Part shown: positions 42,869 through 51,338 of the stretch, one piece after another
How positions within the stretch are numbered: position 1 is the first letter of the stretch
How the letters are laid out: every line of letters starts with the position of its first letter
Assembly (NCBI GenBank): GCA_965204545.1
Contig: CBDBFA010000003.1
Coordinates: forward strand, 1,612,001-1,676,000
Source: JAABVD01 sp965204545
GTDB taxonomy: Bacteria > Verrucomicrobiota > Verrucomicrobiia > Opitutales > UBA2995
Direction of reading: 5' to 3'
Length of the DNA: 64,000 bases
Translations under genes and position numbers: made by a program
The notes under the pieces: model-generated
Told to the model about the DNA's origin: nothing
The model's input: the letters and a program-made list of their open reading frames with translations, nothing else
The model's database searches: none

Positions 42869-44707
42869 ATGGATAAGAAAAACACGTTAATCGGCGTACT
42901 TTTTCTTGTAGCTGCCTTTGCCCTGATTCCCGTTATGAACCGGAATCAGCAACCGCCGCCGTCACCGGAAGGGCCTGCGCCCTCAACCAAATATCCTCCT
43001 CCCCCAGAGGGTTCGGAAGGCACACCCACTCAGCATTCTCCGGGTCCTGAGCAGGCCGGTCACGGACCTGAGGGATTGGTCGAACCCACCTCGGAAATAG
43101 CGGAAACCGACGCGGTGCCCGAAGCCCTTTACTATCTGGAAAATGACCTGATTGAAGTCGTCTTCACCAACCGCGGCGGAGGCATCAAGAAAGTGGCCAT
43201 GAAGGCTTATGAGGCGGACAAGGATTCGGACTTTCCCTTTCTCTTCAACCACTACGGCGCCCAACCGATGCTGGGGGTTTCGGTAATCCGCAGCCGCTTT
43301 GACAGTTCCTTCGTCAAAACCTATCAAAGCGATCGGGAAATACACTTTGAACGGCGCGAATCGAACGGTTTGCTGGTGCGCAAAAAATTCTGGATCCATA
43401 CCAACCCGGAGGAGGAGGAATTGTATTCCATTCGGCACGCCGTCGATTTTGTCAACACCTCCTCCAACTCCCTTTTCTTGAGCAACTACAAGCTTCATTT
43501 GGGCAGGCTCGAACCCGCTTTGCTGGGTGGCGGCACCTTCCTGGGGGGCTTTCTCAACGTGGGTTATTACGAGGATGGGGACGAGGAATTCATCGCCTCG
43601 TCCAAGTTTATTCGCTCTGACGGATTTCTCGGCTTTGGCGGCAACCGGAATCCTCCCCCTTACCTGACGGAAAACGCGAGGTTTGGGTGGGTGAGTCTGA
43701 AAAACCAATTTTTTACAGCCATTCTGACTCCCGATGAGCAGGGAATCGGGGTCACGGTTACACCACGCACCCTCGACTTGCGCAATGACAAGGGAGAGCC
43801 CGTGGTGGCGCTGGAAGGGGATGCCCACTTTGAACTCTCGGGCCTGGGTCCCAACGAGAGGGTCAGCCGCGGTATGGATTTTTACGTGGGACCCAAAGAG
43901 ATATTCCGGCTGCAGAAAATGGACCGCAACCAGGAAAAGGTCATGCAATTCGGCTGGTTTGGGGCCATCAGCAAGGTCTTGCTCCTGGGCATGAAGGTGA
44001 TTCACCAGTTCATACCCAATTGGGGTGTCTCCATTGTCCTGATCACCATAGCGCTAAAGATCCTGTTTTGGCCCTTGACCCAGATTTCCGCACGATCGGC
44101 CAAAAAGATGCAGAAAATCCAAGGTCCGATGAAGGAGATGCAGGAGCGCTACAAGGACGATCCCAAGCGAAGGAATGAAGAGATGATGAAGTTGTATCGG
44201 AAGCATAAGGTAAACCCCTTGGGGGGCTGCTTGCCCATGCTGATACAAATACCGATCTTCATTGGATTCTTCTACATGCTGCGGACCTCCTCGGAACTTC
44301 GTTTTGCCGAATTCCTCTGGATTGCCGACCTTTCCCAACCGGAGAAGCTCTTCTCCTGGGGGATCAACCTGCCCCTTATGGGCCAGTATTTCAACCTGCT
44401 CCCCATACTGATGGGGGTCACCATGTATTACCAGATGCGCATGACCCCCACTGCCGCTTCCGCCCAACAGCAGGCCATATTCAAATTCATGCCTGTAATG
44501 ATGGTCGTAATGCTCTACAATTTCAGTTCCGGGCTCTGCCTCTACTGGACAGTGCAGAATCTAATGACCATACTGCAACAAACCATTACCAACCGAAGGA
44601 AGGATCCGGAGGAAATTGCCGAGGAGCGGAAAGCAAAATCGGGCCCCGTCCGCCAAGACAATCCTCTGATCCGCAAGAAACCGAAACGTAAATCCAAGCG
44701 CTCCTAG
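42869..44707 (+). CDS. yidC: Membrane protein insertase YidC
   Basis: The 612-residue long-form (Gram-negative type) YidC has an N-terminal anchor (about 7-24), a Pro/Glu-rich linker and a periplasmic P1 domain (about 95-365). A conserved five-helix 60KD_IMP domain follows, with helices at about 368-400 (GWFGAISKVLLLGMKVIHQFIPNWG), FWPLTQISARSAKKMQKIQ and VNPLGGCLPMLIQIPIFIGFFYML. Its hydrophilic groove arginine lies in the SARSAKK area. Basic tail. The stop TAG (44705-44707) is the first three bases of a 21-bp inverted repeat arm. Confidence 0.96.
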   Translation: MDKKNTLIGVLFLVAAFALIPVMNRNQQPPPSPEGPAPSTKYPPPPEGSEGTPTQHSPGPEQAGHGPEGLVEPTSEIAETDAVPEALYYLENDLIEVVFTNRGGGIKKVAMKAYEADKDSDFPFLFNHYGAQPMLGVSVIRSRFDSSFVKTYQSDREIHFERRESNGLLVRKKFWIHTNPEEEELYSIRHAVDFVNTSSNSLFLSNYKLHLGRLEPALLGGGTFLGGFLNVGYYEDGDEEFIASSKFIRSDGFLGFGGNRNPPPYLTENARFGWVSLKNQFFTAILTPDEQGIGVTVTPRTLDLRNDKGEPVVALEGDAHFELSGLGPNERVSRGMDFYVGPKEIFRLQKMDRNQEKVMQFGWFGAISKVLLLGMKVIHQFIPNWGVSIVLITIALKILFWPLTQISARSAKKMQKIQGPMKEMQERYKDDPKRRNEEMMKLYRKHKVNPLGGCLPMLIQIPIFIGFFYMLRTSSELRFAEFLWIADLSQPEKLFSWGINLPLMGQYFNLLPILMGVTMYYQMRMTPTAASAQQQAIFKFMPVMMVVMLYNFSSGLCLYWTVQNLMTILQQTITNRRKDPEEIAEERKAKSGPVRQDNPLIRKKPKRKSKRS

Positions 44708-44885
44708 CCCGCATGTCTCACCAAATTTTCTACTGCGCGCCTGAATCCCGGCACTGGAGCGGGGTTCCCTGGATTCGGGACTTTGCAGGGTGTCGACCCG
44801 GCTTCACCCCCGAATCTGCACGAAACCCCCACCAGCGCTCGGCCTTCAAACGCTCGTCACGAATTTTGGTGAGACATGCGGGCTA
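44705..44885. repeat. Element bounded by perfect 21-bp inverted repeats
   Basis: Arms 44705-44725 (TAGCCCGCATGTCTCACC...) and 44865-44885 are exact reverse complements 139 bp apart. The left arm starts with the yidC stop codon, and the right arm ends 12 bp before the YebC-family GTG. The inside (44726-44864) has no ORF but has internal complementarity (GAATCCCG/CGGGACTT-type). A relative, AGTGAGATATGCGGGTTAG, is at 25291-25309. Confidence 0.75.
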
Positions 44886-44897
44886 ACCTTCTTTATC

Positions 44898-45650
44898 GTG
44901 TCAGGTCACAGTAAATGGGCAACGACCAGGCGGCATAAGGCAGCCGTGGATGCCAAACGGGGCAAAATCTTCTCGGTCATCAGCAAGGAGTTGATCTTGG
45001 CGGCACGGGCTGGGGGAGGGGATCCCACTTTGAATCCGAGACTCCGCACCGTCCTCCAGAAAGCGAAAGCGGCCAACATGCCCAACCACAATGTGAAACG
45101 GGCAATAAAAAAGGGAACCGGGGAACTGCCGGGGGTGGAGATCGAAGAGGTCACCTATGAGGGATATGCCCCGGGTGGAGTGGCCTTGATGATCGAAGTG
45201 GCTACGGACAATACCAATCGCAGCGTCAGCGAAGTGCGCAGCACCCTTTCCAAGAGTGGCGGAAACCTGGGAGGTCCGGGGGCCGTGGCCTTTAATTTTG
45301 AACGCATGGGGCAATTCACCATAGCGGCTGAGAAGACCACTGAGGATTCCCTGATGGAAGTGGTTCTGGAAGCCGGGGCCGATGACTTATTGGATGGAGA
45401 GGATCATTTTGAAGTGCGTTGTCCCATTTCGGAATACGAGAAAGTGAGTCATGCCTTGGAGGATGCCGGAATCGAACCGGATTCCTCGGAGATTGCCTAC
45501 ATTCCACAGAATCTGGTGCCCGTAACTCAAAGGGAAGAGGCCCAAAGAATACTACGGCTCATCGAGGTTCTGGAAGATCTGGAGGACGTCCAAAACGTCT
45601 ATGCAAACTATGAAATGGATAATGCTTTGCGGCAAGCCGTCCGGCCATAG
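44898..45650 (+). CDS. YebC/PmpR (TACO1) family protein
   Basis: This 250-residue protein starts at GTG 44898, giving SGHSKWATTRRHKAAVDAKRGKIF, the exact family N-terminus. The frame upstream (to 44790) lies in a repeat element. Middle blocks KAKAANMPNHNVKRAIKKGTGE and TYEGYAPGGVALMIEVATDN are typical. Family members bind DNA as regulators or ribosomes to relieve stalling; recent work supports a translation role for several. Which applies here is unknown. Separated from yidC by the inverted-repeat element. Confidence 0.93.
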   Translation: MSGHSKWATTRRHKAAVDAKRGKIFSVISKELILAARAGGGDPTLNPRLRTVLQKAKAANMPNHNVKRAIKKGTGELPGVEIEEVTYEGYAPGGVALMIEVATDNTNRSVSEVRSTLSKSGGNLGGPGAVAFNFERMGQFTIAAEKTTEDSLMEVVLEAGADDLLDGEDHFEVRCPISEYEKVSHALEDAGIEPDSSEIAYIPQNLVPVTQREEAQRILRLIEVLEDLEDVQNVYANYEMDNALRQAVRP

Positions 45651-45705
45651 AAGGGTGTCCTTTGGGCTTTCCAAACCGGGTGGGATTTCCTAATCTGAAC
45701 GCGTT

Positions 45706-46287
45706 TTGTTTCCATTCTTACATAATTTGGGTCTGTTCCTCCTGCGCTTGGTGACCGGAGCTCTCGCCACCATTTTCGCCGCACGGGAGTTGGCAGACCG
45801 ATCGGAAATCATTCTGAAAACACTGGAGGGGTTTCAAATCGGTTCGGCGGATATCGTTAAGGTGTTTATCGGTTGTGCGGTATTGTTTGTCGGGGTTCTC
45901 GTGCTCATCGGCTTCTGGACCAGGATCATGGCTCTGGCCCTTTTGCTGCTCCTGGTCATCGGGAGTTATTCCTGGCCGGCCCAGGAAAGCCATTTGTATT
46001 TCCAATTCCAGGCGCTTTACGGGGCGTTGTTTCTTTACCTATCACTGGCTGGGGGGGGGAATTGGGCGGTTTCCAGGCCAGCAGGGCAGGGGGGTCAGTC
46101 TTTCCTCGATGCCGAACCAACCGCTCTTGCCCGAGACGACCGACCTTCCATATTTCGGGAGATGGATGAAGAGATCGATGAAACGCCGGCGGCGGAGGAT
46201 GAGGCCGAAGGCGCCGAAGATGCGGACCGGGACGGTGACGAGAAAGGGGAGGATCCCAAACCCATGGACCCCTTACCCTCCTTGTGA
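45706..46287 (+). CDS. DoxX-like membrane protein with acidic tail
   Basis: The 193-residue product starts at TTG 45706, the only start before the first helix. Four membrane helices fill about 1-125 (LHNLGLFLLRLVTGALATIFAAREL, FIGCAVLFVGVLVLIGFW, RIMALALLLLLVIGSYSW, FQFQALYGALFLYLSLAGGG), the DoxX/SURF4 layout. The last 50 residues are strongly acidic (DEEIDETPAAEDEAEGAEDADRDGDE in part). Catalytic role unknown; DoxX proteins are linked to redox and quinone chemistry. The 3' end overlaps the convergent TPR gene by 15 bp. Confidence 0.65.
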   Translation: MFPFLHNLGLFLLRLVTGALATIFAARELADRSEIILKTLEGFQIGSADIVKVFIGCAVLFVGVLVLIGFWTRIMALALLLLLVIGSYSWPAQESHLYFQFQALYGALFLYLSLAGGGNWAVSRPAGQGGQSFLDAEPTALARDDRPSIFREMDEEIDETPAAEDEAEGAEDADRDGDEKGEDPKPMDPLPSL

Positions 46288-47115
46288 AGGACTGAAGCCC
46301 CTTTCCTCAATCTCCTTCAGCAATTTCATCTTATTGGTGTCCAGGTAGGGATCATCGACCCGATCGAGCAAAAGAGACGCTTCCTCGAAATGCCCGAGCT
46401 TGAAGTGACAATTGGCCTGTTGTAGGAGAATTATTTGTTTATCCCGCTCGTCCTCGACGCGCTGGAAAATGCCATCCCATACCGAGAGGGCCTCCTCCAG
46501 ATCGGCAATCGGGTAATCGTAAAATGCTTCGGCATAACGATATTGGTAAGCCATGTTGTCGGGAGCCAACTCCGCTGCGCTCTTGAACGCCTTGAACATC
46601 TGGTCTTCCACCGTCTCCCTGGCCAGAATTTCATGCTGCACGATTTCCTCCGTGAAATAATAGAGGAGGTTGGCGAGTTGGTAGTGATAGAGCGGTTCCC
46701 TGGGGGCTAATCGAATGGCTGCGAGGTAATAGGGCATGGCGAGTTGAAAGTTGGCCTGCTCGATCATGTAGTTACCCAACTGGTTTTTGACCTGCGCAAT
46801 GGTGGGATCGAGGGAATCTGCCTTGAGCAAAAGTCTTAGCGCATCATCGCCCTTATCGATTTGGGCCAAATACAGACCATAGGCGGCAATTACAGCGGGA
46901 TTTTCCGGATTTTTCGTCAGCAGAGAAGCATACTCGGTGTGAACGGCAATCAATCGAAACTCCAGGGATTCCTTATCGCTCGGATTGGTTTCCTCACGGT
47001 AAGCCTTCATCAACCGGTTTTGCTTCTCCTGGATTTCCTCCAGTTTAATCTGAGCGAGGGTTTTCGCAGAAAGGGGAGCCGCCGGGGAAATTGCCAGGAG
47101 CAGCCCCAGGGCCAT
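46273..47115 (-). CDS. Exported TPR protein
   Basis: The product has 280 residues from ATG 47115, or 293 from GTG 47154, which lies inside a dispersed repeat copy. The N-terminus LGLLLAISPAAPLSAK is a signal peptide with a short n-region. TPR-like helices follow (SLLTKNPENPAVIAAYGLYLAQIDKGDDALRLLLKADSL, QLAMPYYLAAIRLAPREPLYHYQLANLLYYF and AFYDYPIADLEEALSVWDGIF, quoted in part). Probably periplasmic scaffold or interaction protein; no catalytic domain. Convergent with the DoxX-like gene. Confidence 0.72.
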   Translation of the reverse strand: MALGLLLAISPAAPLSAKTLAQIKLEEIQEKQNRLMKAYREETNPSDKESLEFRLIAVHTEYASLLTKNPENPAVIAAYGLYLAQIDKGDDALRLLLKADSLDPTIAQVKNQLGNYMIEQANFQLAMPYYLAAIRLAPREPLYHYQLANLLYYFTEEIVQHEILARETVEDQMFKAFKSAAELAPDNMAYQYRYAEAFYDYPIADLEEALSVWDGIFQRVEDERDKQIILLQQANCHFKLGHFEEASLLLDRVDDPYLDTNKMKLLKEIEERGFSPSQGG

Positions 47116-47124
47116 GGCGGCACC

Positions 47125-47240
47125 TAGTGTGGCGTCCCTGAAGTAAACCACCACAGAGAGGGAAGAAAAGGAAGAAGGAAGAAGGATGAAGGATGAAGGC
47201 TAAAGGTTAAAGGCGCTGATATTAATCGTGATCGATTGAA
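47125..47240 (+). repeat. Copy of the TAGTGTGG dispersed repeat
   Basis: TAGTGTGGCGTCCCTGAAG, then CACCACAGAGAGGGAAGA, a GAAGGA-type purine tract, then GCGCTGATATTAATCGTGATC repeat the order of 32248-32360. The right end is not found; direct repeats (GAATGAGGAATGAGGAAT) follow at 47275-47300. The stretch 47155-47399 holds no gene. Confidence 0.7.
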
Positions 47241-47399
47241 TATGAAGAAGAGATCTCGCAAAGATCGCCAATCAGGAATGAGGAATGAGGAATGAGGAAT
47301 TGGGAGAAGAGAAACCAAAAACCAGAAGACAAATTTCACTGACCACTAGCCACTGGACACTGATCACTAATAAAATGGATGGGCCGACCAAGCTGCGAA

Positions 47400-48680
47400 T
47401 TACGGTTGGGGGGATGGAGTTGGTTCAGCCTGTTGAGCAGGGACGATCTCTTCGGTGGTGGCTTTCCCTTCTGCCGCTTCCTCTGTGGCCGGTGGCGGTG
47501 TCGATCCAGAGGCAACCACTTCTGCGGTTTCCGCTACCGCCGGGGAGGAAGGGGGTACTGGTTCCACGGCAATCTCTTCAGATGGTTCGGCCGCTTCCGG
47601 TGGAGAGGACTCGGTTTCTGCTATACCTTCCTCTATCACCTCTTCGGGGGGTTCAGGTTCTTCGGGAAGGTCGGCGAGTTCGGATATTTCGGTTGGAATG
47701 TTGTCAAAGGTATAGGAGGAGGCTTCAAAGTTCAGCTCATCCATGAAACGGTTAATGGGATGGTCCGCCCGGCTGCTGCTGATACGCAGGTAGGTTACCT
47801 GACCGGCGGTGGAGGTAGTCGGTTCCTCCTCATCTTCGGATGGCGGAGGTTCGTACCGACTCATTTTTACTGTGATACTTTCACCGGAAAACAGGGTAAA
47901 CCTCAGCGAGCGGGCATTATTCTGGGCGCCTTTCCATTCCTCGGTGGCCTCCACCTCGTCCCGTTCCTTGACTTGGGTAAAGCGGAGGTTGCTGAATTGG
48001 TTGATCACAGAGGTGATCTCGCTTTGTTTGGGGGTTCTCTCGTCGGAAGGGGTTGTGCTGACAAAGTCCTTGTCTTTGTCCTCCCGTCTGACCCCCCAGG
48101 ATTCATCCGCGAGGAAAAACTGGATCCCGGCCACATCATCCGCTTCAAATTCGTAGAGGGTCTTGGCCGCCCAATTGGTCGAGTTGGCATCCAGGAAAGG
48201 ACTGGCGGTGGCCTGATAAGCGGTATTTTCCTGGTCGAGCAAAAAGGCGGTTCCCCCGCCCGGGAGGGATTTCCCATAGGTGATGTCCAATAGGAAATCG
48301 CCGTCCACGGATGTCAGCCTGACCCTTCCTCGGTCGAGATCCAGCCGCTCCAATCGGTCCGGTAGGGCCGTGATTCTGCGCCCGATATTTGCATCGACGA
48401 TATTTTGGACGAAGGTGCTGAGCTTTCCGAAGTCCACCGGCAGGTCGTAGAGGGTTCGGACCACCCATTCCCCCTCTTCATCGGCCTGTAATTCCACCCG
48501 GTCCCCGTCCTTGGAAATCTCTATGGTCTCGAGCTGGGCCAGGGCTTCCCTTTCCAGTAATGGTTGACCGACCCGGGGGTCCTCCACCGGTGAGCGTAAG
48601 GAGGAATTACGTAGCATGTAACCGGCGATCGTCAGAATGGCCAGGACGATTACTGTGATGAGCAGGGATCCTATTTTCAT
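47400..48680 (-). CDS. DUF4340 domain protein of the ABC/GldG operon
   Basis: The 426-residue protein has one N-terminal membrane segment (about 5-23), then beta-strand repeats of the DUF4340 type (about 45-345: WVVRTLYDLPVDFGKLSTFVQNI and DANSTNWAAKTLYEFEADDVAGIQFF). A long low-complexity tail rich in Glu, Pro, Ala and Thr (about 345-426) closes it. DUF4340 proteins regularly follow GldG-type proteins in operons, so this is most likely the periplasmic/anchored partner of the module. It lies 10 bp after the GldG-like gene. Molecular role unknown. Confidence 0.82.
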   Translation of the reverse strand: MKIGSLLITVIVLAILTIAGYMLRNSSLRSPVEDPRVGQPLLEREALAQLETIEISKDGDRVELQADEEGEWVVRTLYDLPVDFGKLSTFVQNIVDANIGRRITALPDRLERLDLDRGRVRLTSVDGDFLLDITYGKSLPGGGTAFLLDQENTAYQATASPFLDANSTNWAAKTLYEFEADDVAGIQFFLADESWGVRREDKDKDFVSTTPSDERTPKQSEITSVINQFSNLRFTQVKERDEVEATEEWKGAQNNARSLRFTLFSGESITVKMSRYEPPPSEDEEEPTTSTAGQVTYLRISSSRADHPINRFMDELNFEASSYTFDNIPTEISELADLPEEPEPPEEVIEEGIAETESSPPEAAEPSEEIAVEPVPPSSPAVAETAEVVASGSTPPPATEEAAEGKATTEEIVPAQQAEPTPSPQP

Positions 48681-48690
48681 GGAGAGGGAC

Positions 48691-50571
48691 CTATTTGCGT
48701 TTGTGCCGGCGAATAAAGAAGACTATTCCAGCGGCAAAAACCAGCAGCGGGATGACGGTCAGGTTGGATACGGCCAGGGTGAATCCGAGATTTTCCACTT
48801 TTTCTCTCAGCTTTTTCCTGACTTCGCGGCGTTCCCTCCTCTTTTCGGCGGCATTTTCGTTGAGTTCCTGTATTTCCTTTCTCAACTCCGGCGTCAGAAT
48901 CAAGGTATTGCTTTCCCTTTGCTGGGATTGCAACTCCCGGATTCTGGCCTCGAATTCCTGGACCTCGGCGTTGATTTCATCGTATTTCTGTTGGTACTCG
49001 ATCTGGGCTTGGCGTTCGATCCGGTCGACTACAAGGAAGGGCCGCAGGGAATTGCCTTTTCCCCGGATGGAAATGAGGTCTCGACTGCCGGACATGAATT
49101 CTACGGCGTTGCCCAGGAGGTTGAGATTATCGTTGAGGGGTTGAATGGCGTCCATGCCCAAAAAATTCAGACGCCTGACCGAGTATCGATCCTGCAACCA
49201 ATCGGTGTCGGCAAAGAGAAGGATATTACATGGGTTGGTCGAGTTGGATAGAAAGTCCTCCGGTTCTTGAGGGGTTGCCGGAGAGGAAGGTTCTTCTTCG
49301 TCCTCCGAAATCTCCTCAACGGGTTTTCCCTCCGGGAAGGCGGTCTTGAGGGGTCCGCGCAGGAAACCGGCCATGGTCAACGGCTCTCCGGCCGGGGTAA
49401 TTTGCGATGCCATTTGCATGGGCCCGATGCGATCGGCCATCATTGCGAAGAAGGCGCCCGCTTGGGGGGAGGTTTGGATGAGGGGGGTCAGCTCCAGGTC
49501 TGATTCCTCGGATGCGGCAAAGCTTCCCGCCTCGATGATATGCAGGGAATCGAGCCCGGACAGGATAAATTCATCTGCGTTCAGGGCATATTGGTTAACA
49601 TGGAGCCAAGTCGGCATCTTAATTGGCCCGGTTTGGGTTTGCACACTGGCGGCATTGGCCATGTCGACGACCAGTTGACTGTCGTCGAAGTCTATGCCGT
49701 AGGCAGCAAAGAGCCGGCGCAGGGTACTGGAGACATTTTGTGCCGGCTGCCCCATCATCATGGCCTGGCGTTGCTGATCCTTTTGGAAGCCGCTGGCCGG
49801 ATCTACCGCGATGATGGCCGGTCTGCCTTGGAGCAGGTACTGGTCGATTTCATAGAGGAGGGCTTCCTCCAGGTCGACCGGATGGATGACCAGCAGAATA
49901 TCGATTAAGGAAGGCCAATCGGAAGCATTGTCGATTTGGGAAATTTCAAACGTTTGCCTCAGTTGCTCGACAAATACCCAGTCCGGATTTTGCGGCTGCT
50001 GTCCGGGAAAGAATTGGGGTGTGCCCACCACGGGCAGGCCGCTGATTAATCCTATGACGGGTTTATCCCATTGCTGTACGGTGTAGAGGGCTTTGGCCAC
50101 ATCGTATTCGAGAAACTCTTCCTTGCTGGGGTCGAAAACCGGAATGCCCTCCTGATTATCAGCTTGGGTCAGGGATAGGCCGAAGTAGAGGGTTTGGCCG
50201 TTTTGCATGGGATTGCCGCTGACTCCCGCGCTGTTTGCGGCTTCTTCCTCCTCCGTGTCCGGTTTGGGATTGATGATATTCAATTTGATCATACCGGAAG
50301 AGGCGCCGGCAAATTGGCGCAGCATTTCCTCGACCCGGGTAGCGTAGTTCTTGAACCGAATGGGCAATCCTTCCACGTCGCGGGTGAAGTAATAATCCAG
50401 TACAATCGGTTCCTCCAGTTTTTGCACCAGGGCTTTACTGCCGGCGGAGAGAGTGAAGAGTTTCCCGTCGGTCAGGTCCACCTTCCAGCTCAAGAGGCTG
50501 GCCAACATGTTGGTCAGGATGAGGATGAGCAGGAGCAGAAATCCCGCTATGAGCTTTTGGGTCGTACTCAT
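48691..50571 (-). CDS. GldG-like ABC-associated protein
   Basis: The 626-residue protein has an N-terminal membrane helix (about 7-28) and a C-terminal membrane helix (about 597-617, VIPLLVFAAGIVFFI). Between them is the ABC_transp_aux/GldG extracellular domain with KLFTLSAGSKALVQKLEEPIVLDYYF, AGASSGMIKLNIINPKPD and the lower-similarity Asp/Glu-rich loops. A coiled coil precedes the last helix (about 525-590). In Bacteroidota GldG belongs to the GldAFG transporter needed for gliding; in other phyla the function is unknown. It sits 18 bp after the permease gene. Confidence 0.85.
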   Translation of the reverse strand: MSTTQKLIAGFLLLLILILTNMLASLLSWKVDLTDGKLFTLSAGSKALVQKLEEPIVLDYYFTRDVEGLPIRFKNYATRVEEMLRQFAGASSGMIKLNIINPKPDTEEEEAANSAGVSGNPMQNGQTLYFGLSLTQADNQEGIPVFDPSKEEFLEYDVAKALYTVQQWDKPVIGLISGLPVVGTPQFFPGQQPQNPDWVFVEQLRQTFEISQIDNASDWPSLIDILLVIHPVDLEEALLYEIDQYLLQGRPAIIAVDPASGFQKDQQRQAMMMGQPAQNVSSTLRRLFAAYGIDFDDSQLVVDMANAASVQTQTGPIKMPTWLHVNQYALNADEFILSGLDSLHIIEAGSFAASEESDLELTPLIQTSPQAGAFFAMMADRIGPMQMASQITPAGEPLTMAGFLRGPLKTAFPEGKPVEEISEDEEEPSSPATPQEPEDFLSNSTNPCNILLFADTDWLQDRYSVRRLNFLGMDAIQPLNDNLNLLGNAVEFMSGSRDLISIRGKGNSLRPFLVVDRIERQAQIEYQQKYDEINAEVQEFEARIRELQSQQRESNTLILTPELRKEIQELNENAAEKRRERREVRKKLREKVENLGFTLAVSNLTVIPLLVFAAGIVFFIRRHKRK

Positions 50572-50589
50572 GGGGTGGGGAATTTAGTA

Positions 50590-51309
50590 TTAGTGTTCCA
50601 AAATGATGACGGTGAGCAGGAGGGAGAAAAAGGTCAGGGAGAGGAAGAAAATGAGGTCTTTGAAGACGATGAGCCCGCGGGTGAAGGAGACGAAATGGGT
50701 GGTGTAGCTGAAATTGCTCAGGCCGTCTACCCAGGCCAGGGGAAGGAAGGACAACAGTTCGGTGAATACGGACCAGCCGAGAAAAACCAGGCCGAGGTTG
50801 ATCACCACGCTGATGACGAAGCTGATGACCTGGTTCTTGGTTAATGCCGAGGTAAAGGAGCATACCGCAAGGAAACTGCCAGCCATGAGGAGGCTGCCCA
50901 TGTAACCGGTCCAAAGCGGTCCCCAGTCGGGGTCGCCCAGGTAGGCCACGGTAAGGGGCAAGGTGAAGGTCAGGGCAATGCCGACGCTGATGAAAGCCCA
51001 TCCGGCCAGGAATTTCCCGATAACGGCTTCGCCCGTGCGAATGGGAAGAGTCAGGAGAAGTTCCCAGGTTCCGGATCTGCGCTCCTCCGACCAAAGCCGC
51101 ATGCCCACGGCCGCGATGAAAAATGTGTAGATCCAGGGCTGCAGGTTGAAAAAGGTTTCCAATGAAGCCACCCTCGATTCGAAAAAGCGTCCCAGGTAAA
51201 AGGTCAGGCCGGAAGAAACCACCAGAAAGACAATGAGAAAGACGTAGGCAATGGGGGAGCGAAAATAGCCGAAAAACTCGCGTTTGAAAACGGGGACAAT
51301 CTGTTTCAT
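50590..51309 (-). CDS. ABC-2 type permease (GldF-like)
   Basis: This 239-residue integral membrane protein has about six helices, with the family starting segment PVFKREFFGYFRSPIAYVFLIVFLV and middle ERRSGTWELLLTLPIRTGEAVIGKFLAG, the ABC-2 permease coupling region. It partners the ATPase upstream. ATG 51309; 29 bp after the ATPase gene, 18 bp before the GldG-like gene. Confidence 0.9.
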   Translation of the reverse strand: MKQIVPVFKREFFGYFRSPIAYVFLIVFLVVSSGLTFYLGRFFESRVASLETFFNLQPWIYTFFIAAVGMRLWSEERRSGTWELLLTLPIRTGEAVIGKFLAGWAFISVGIALTFTLPLTVAYLGDPDWGPLWTGYMGSLLMAGSFLAVCSFTSALTKNQVISFVISVVINLGLVFLGWSVFTELLSFLPLAWVDGLSNFSYTTHFVSFTRGLIVFKDLIFFLSLTFFSLLLTVIILEH

Positions 51310-51338
51310 ACCAGGGGAAGGGGTACCTGTTCAGCCTT

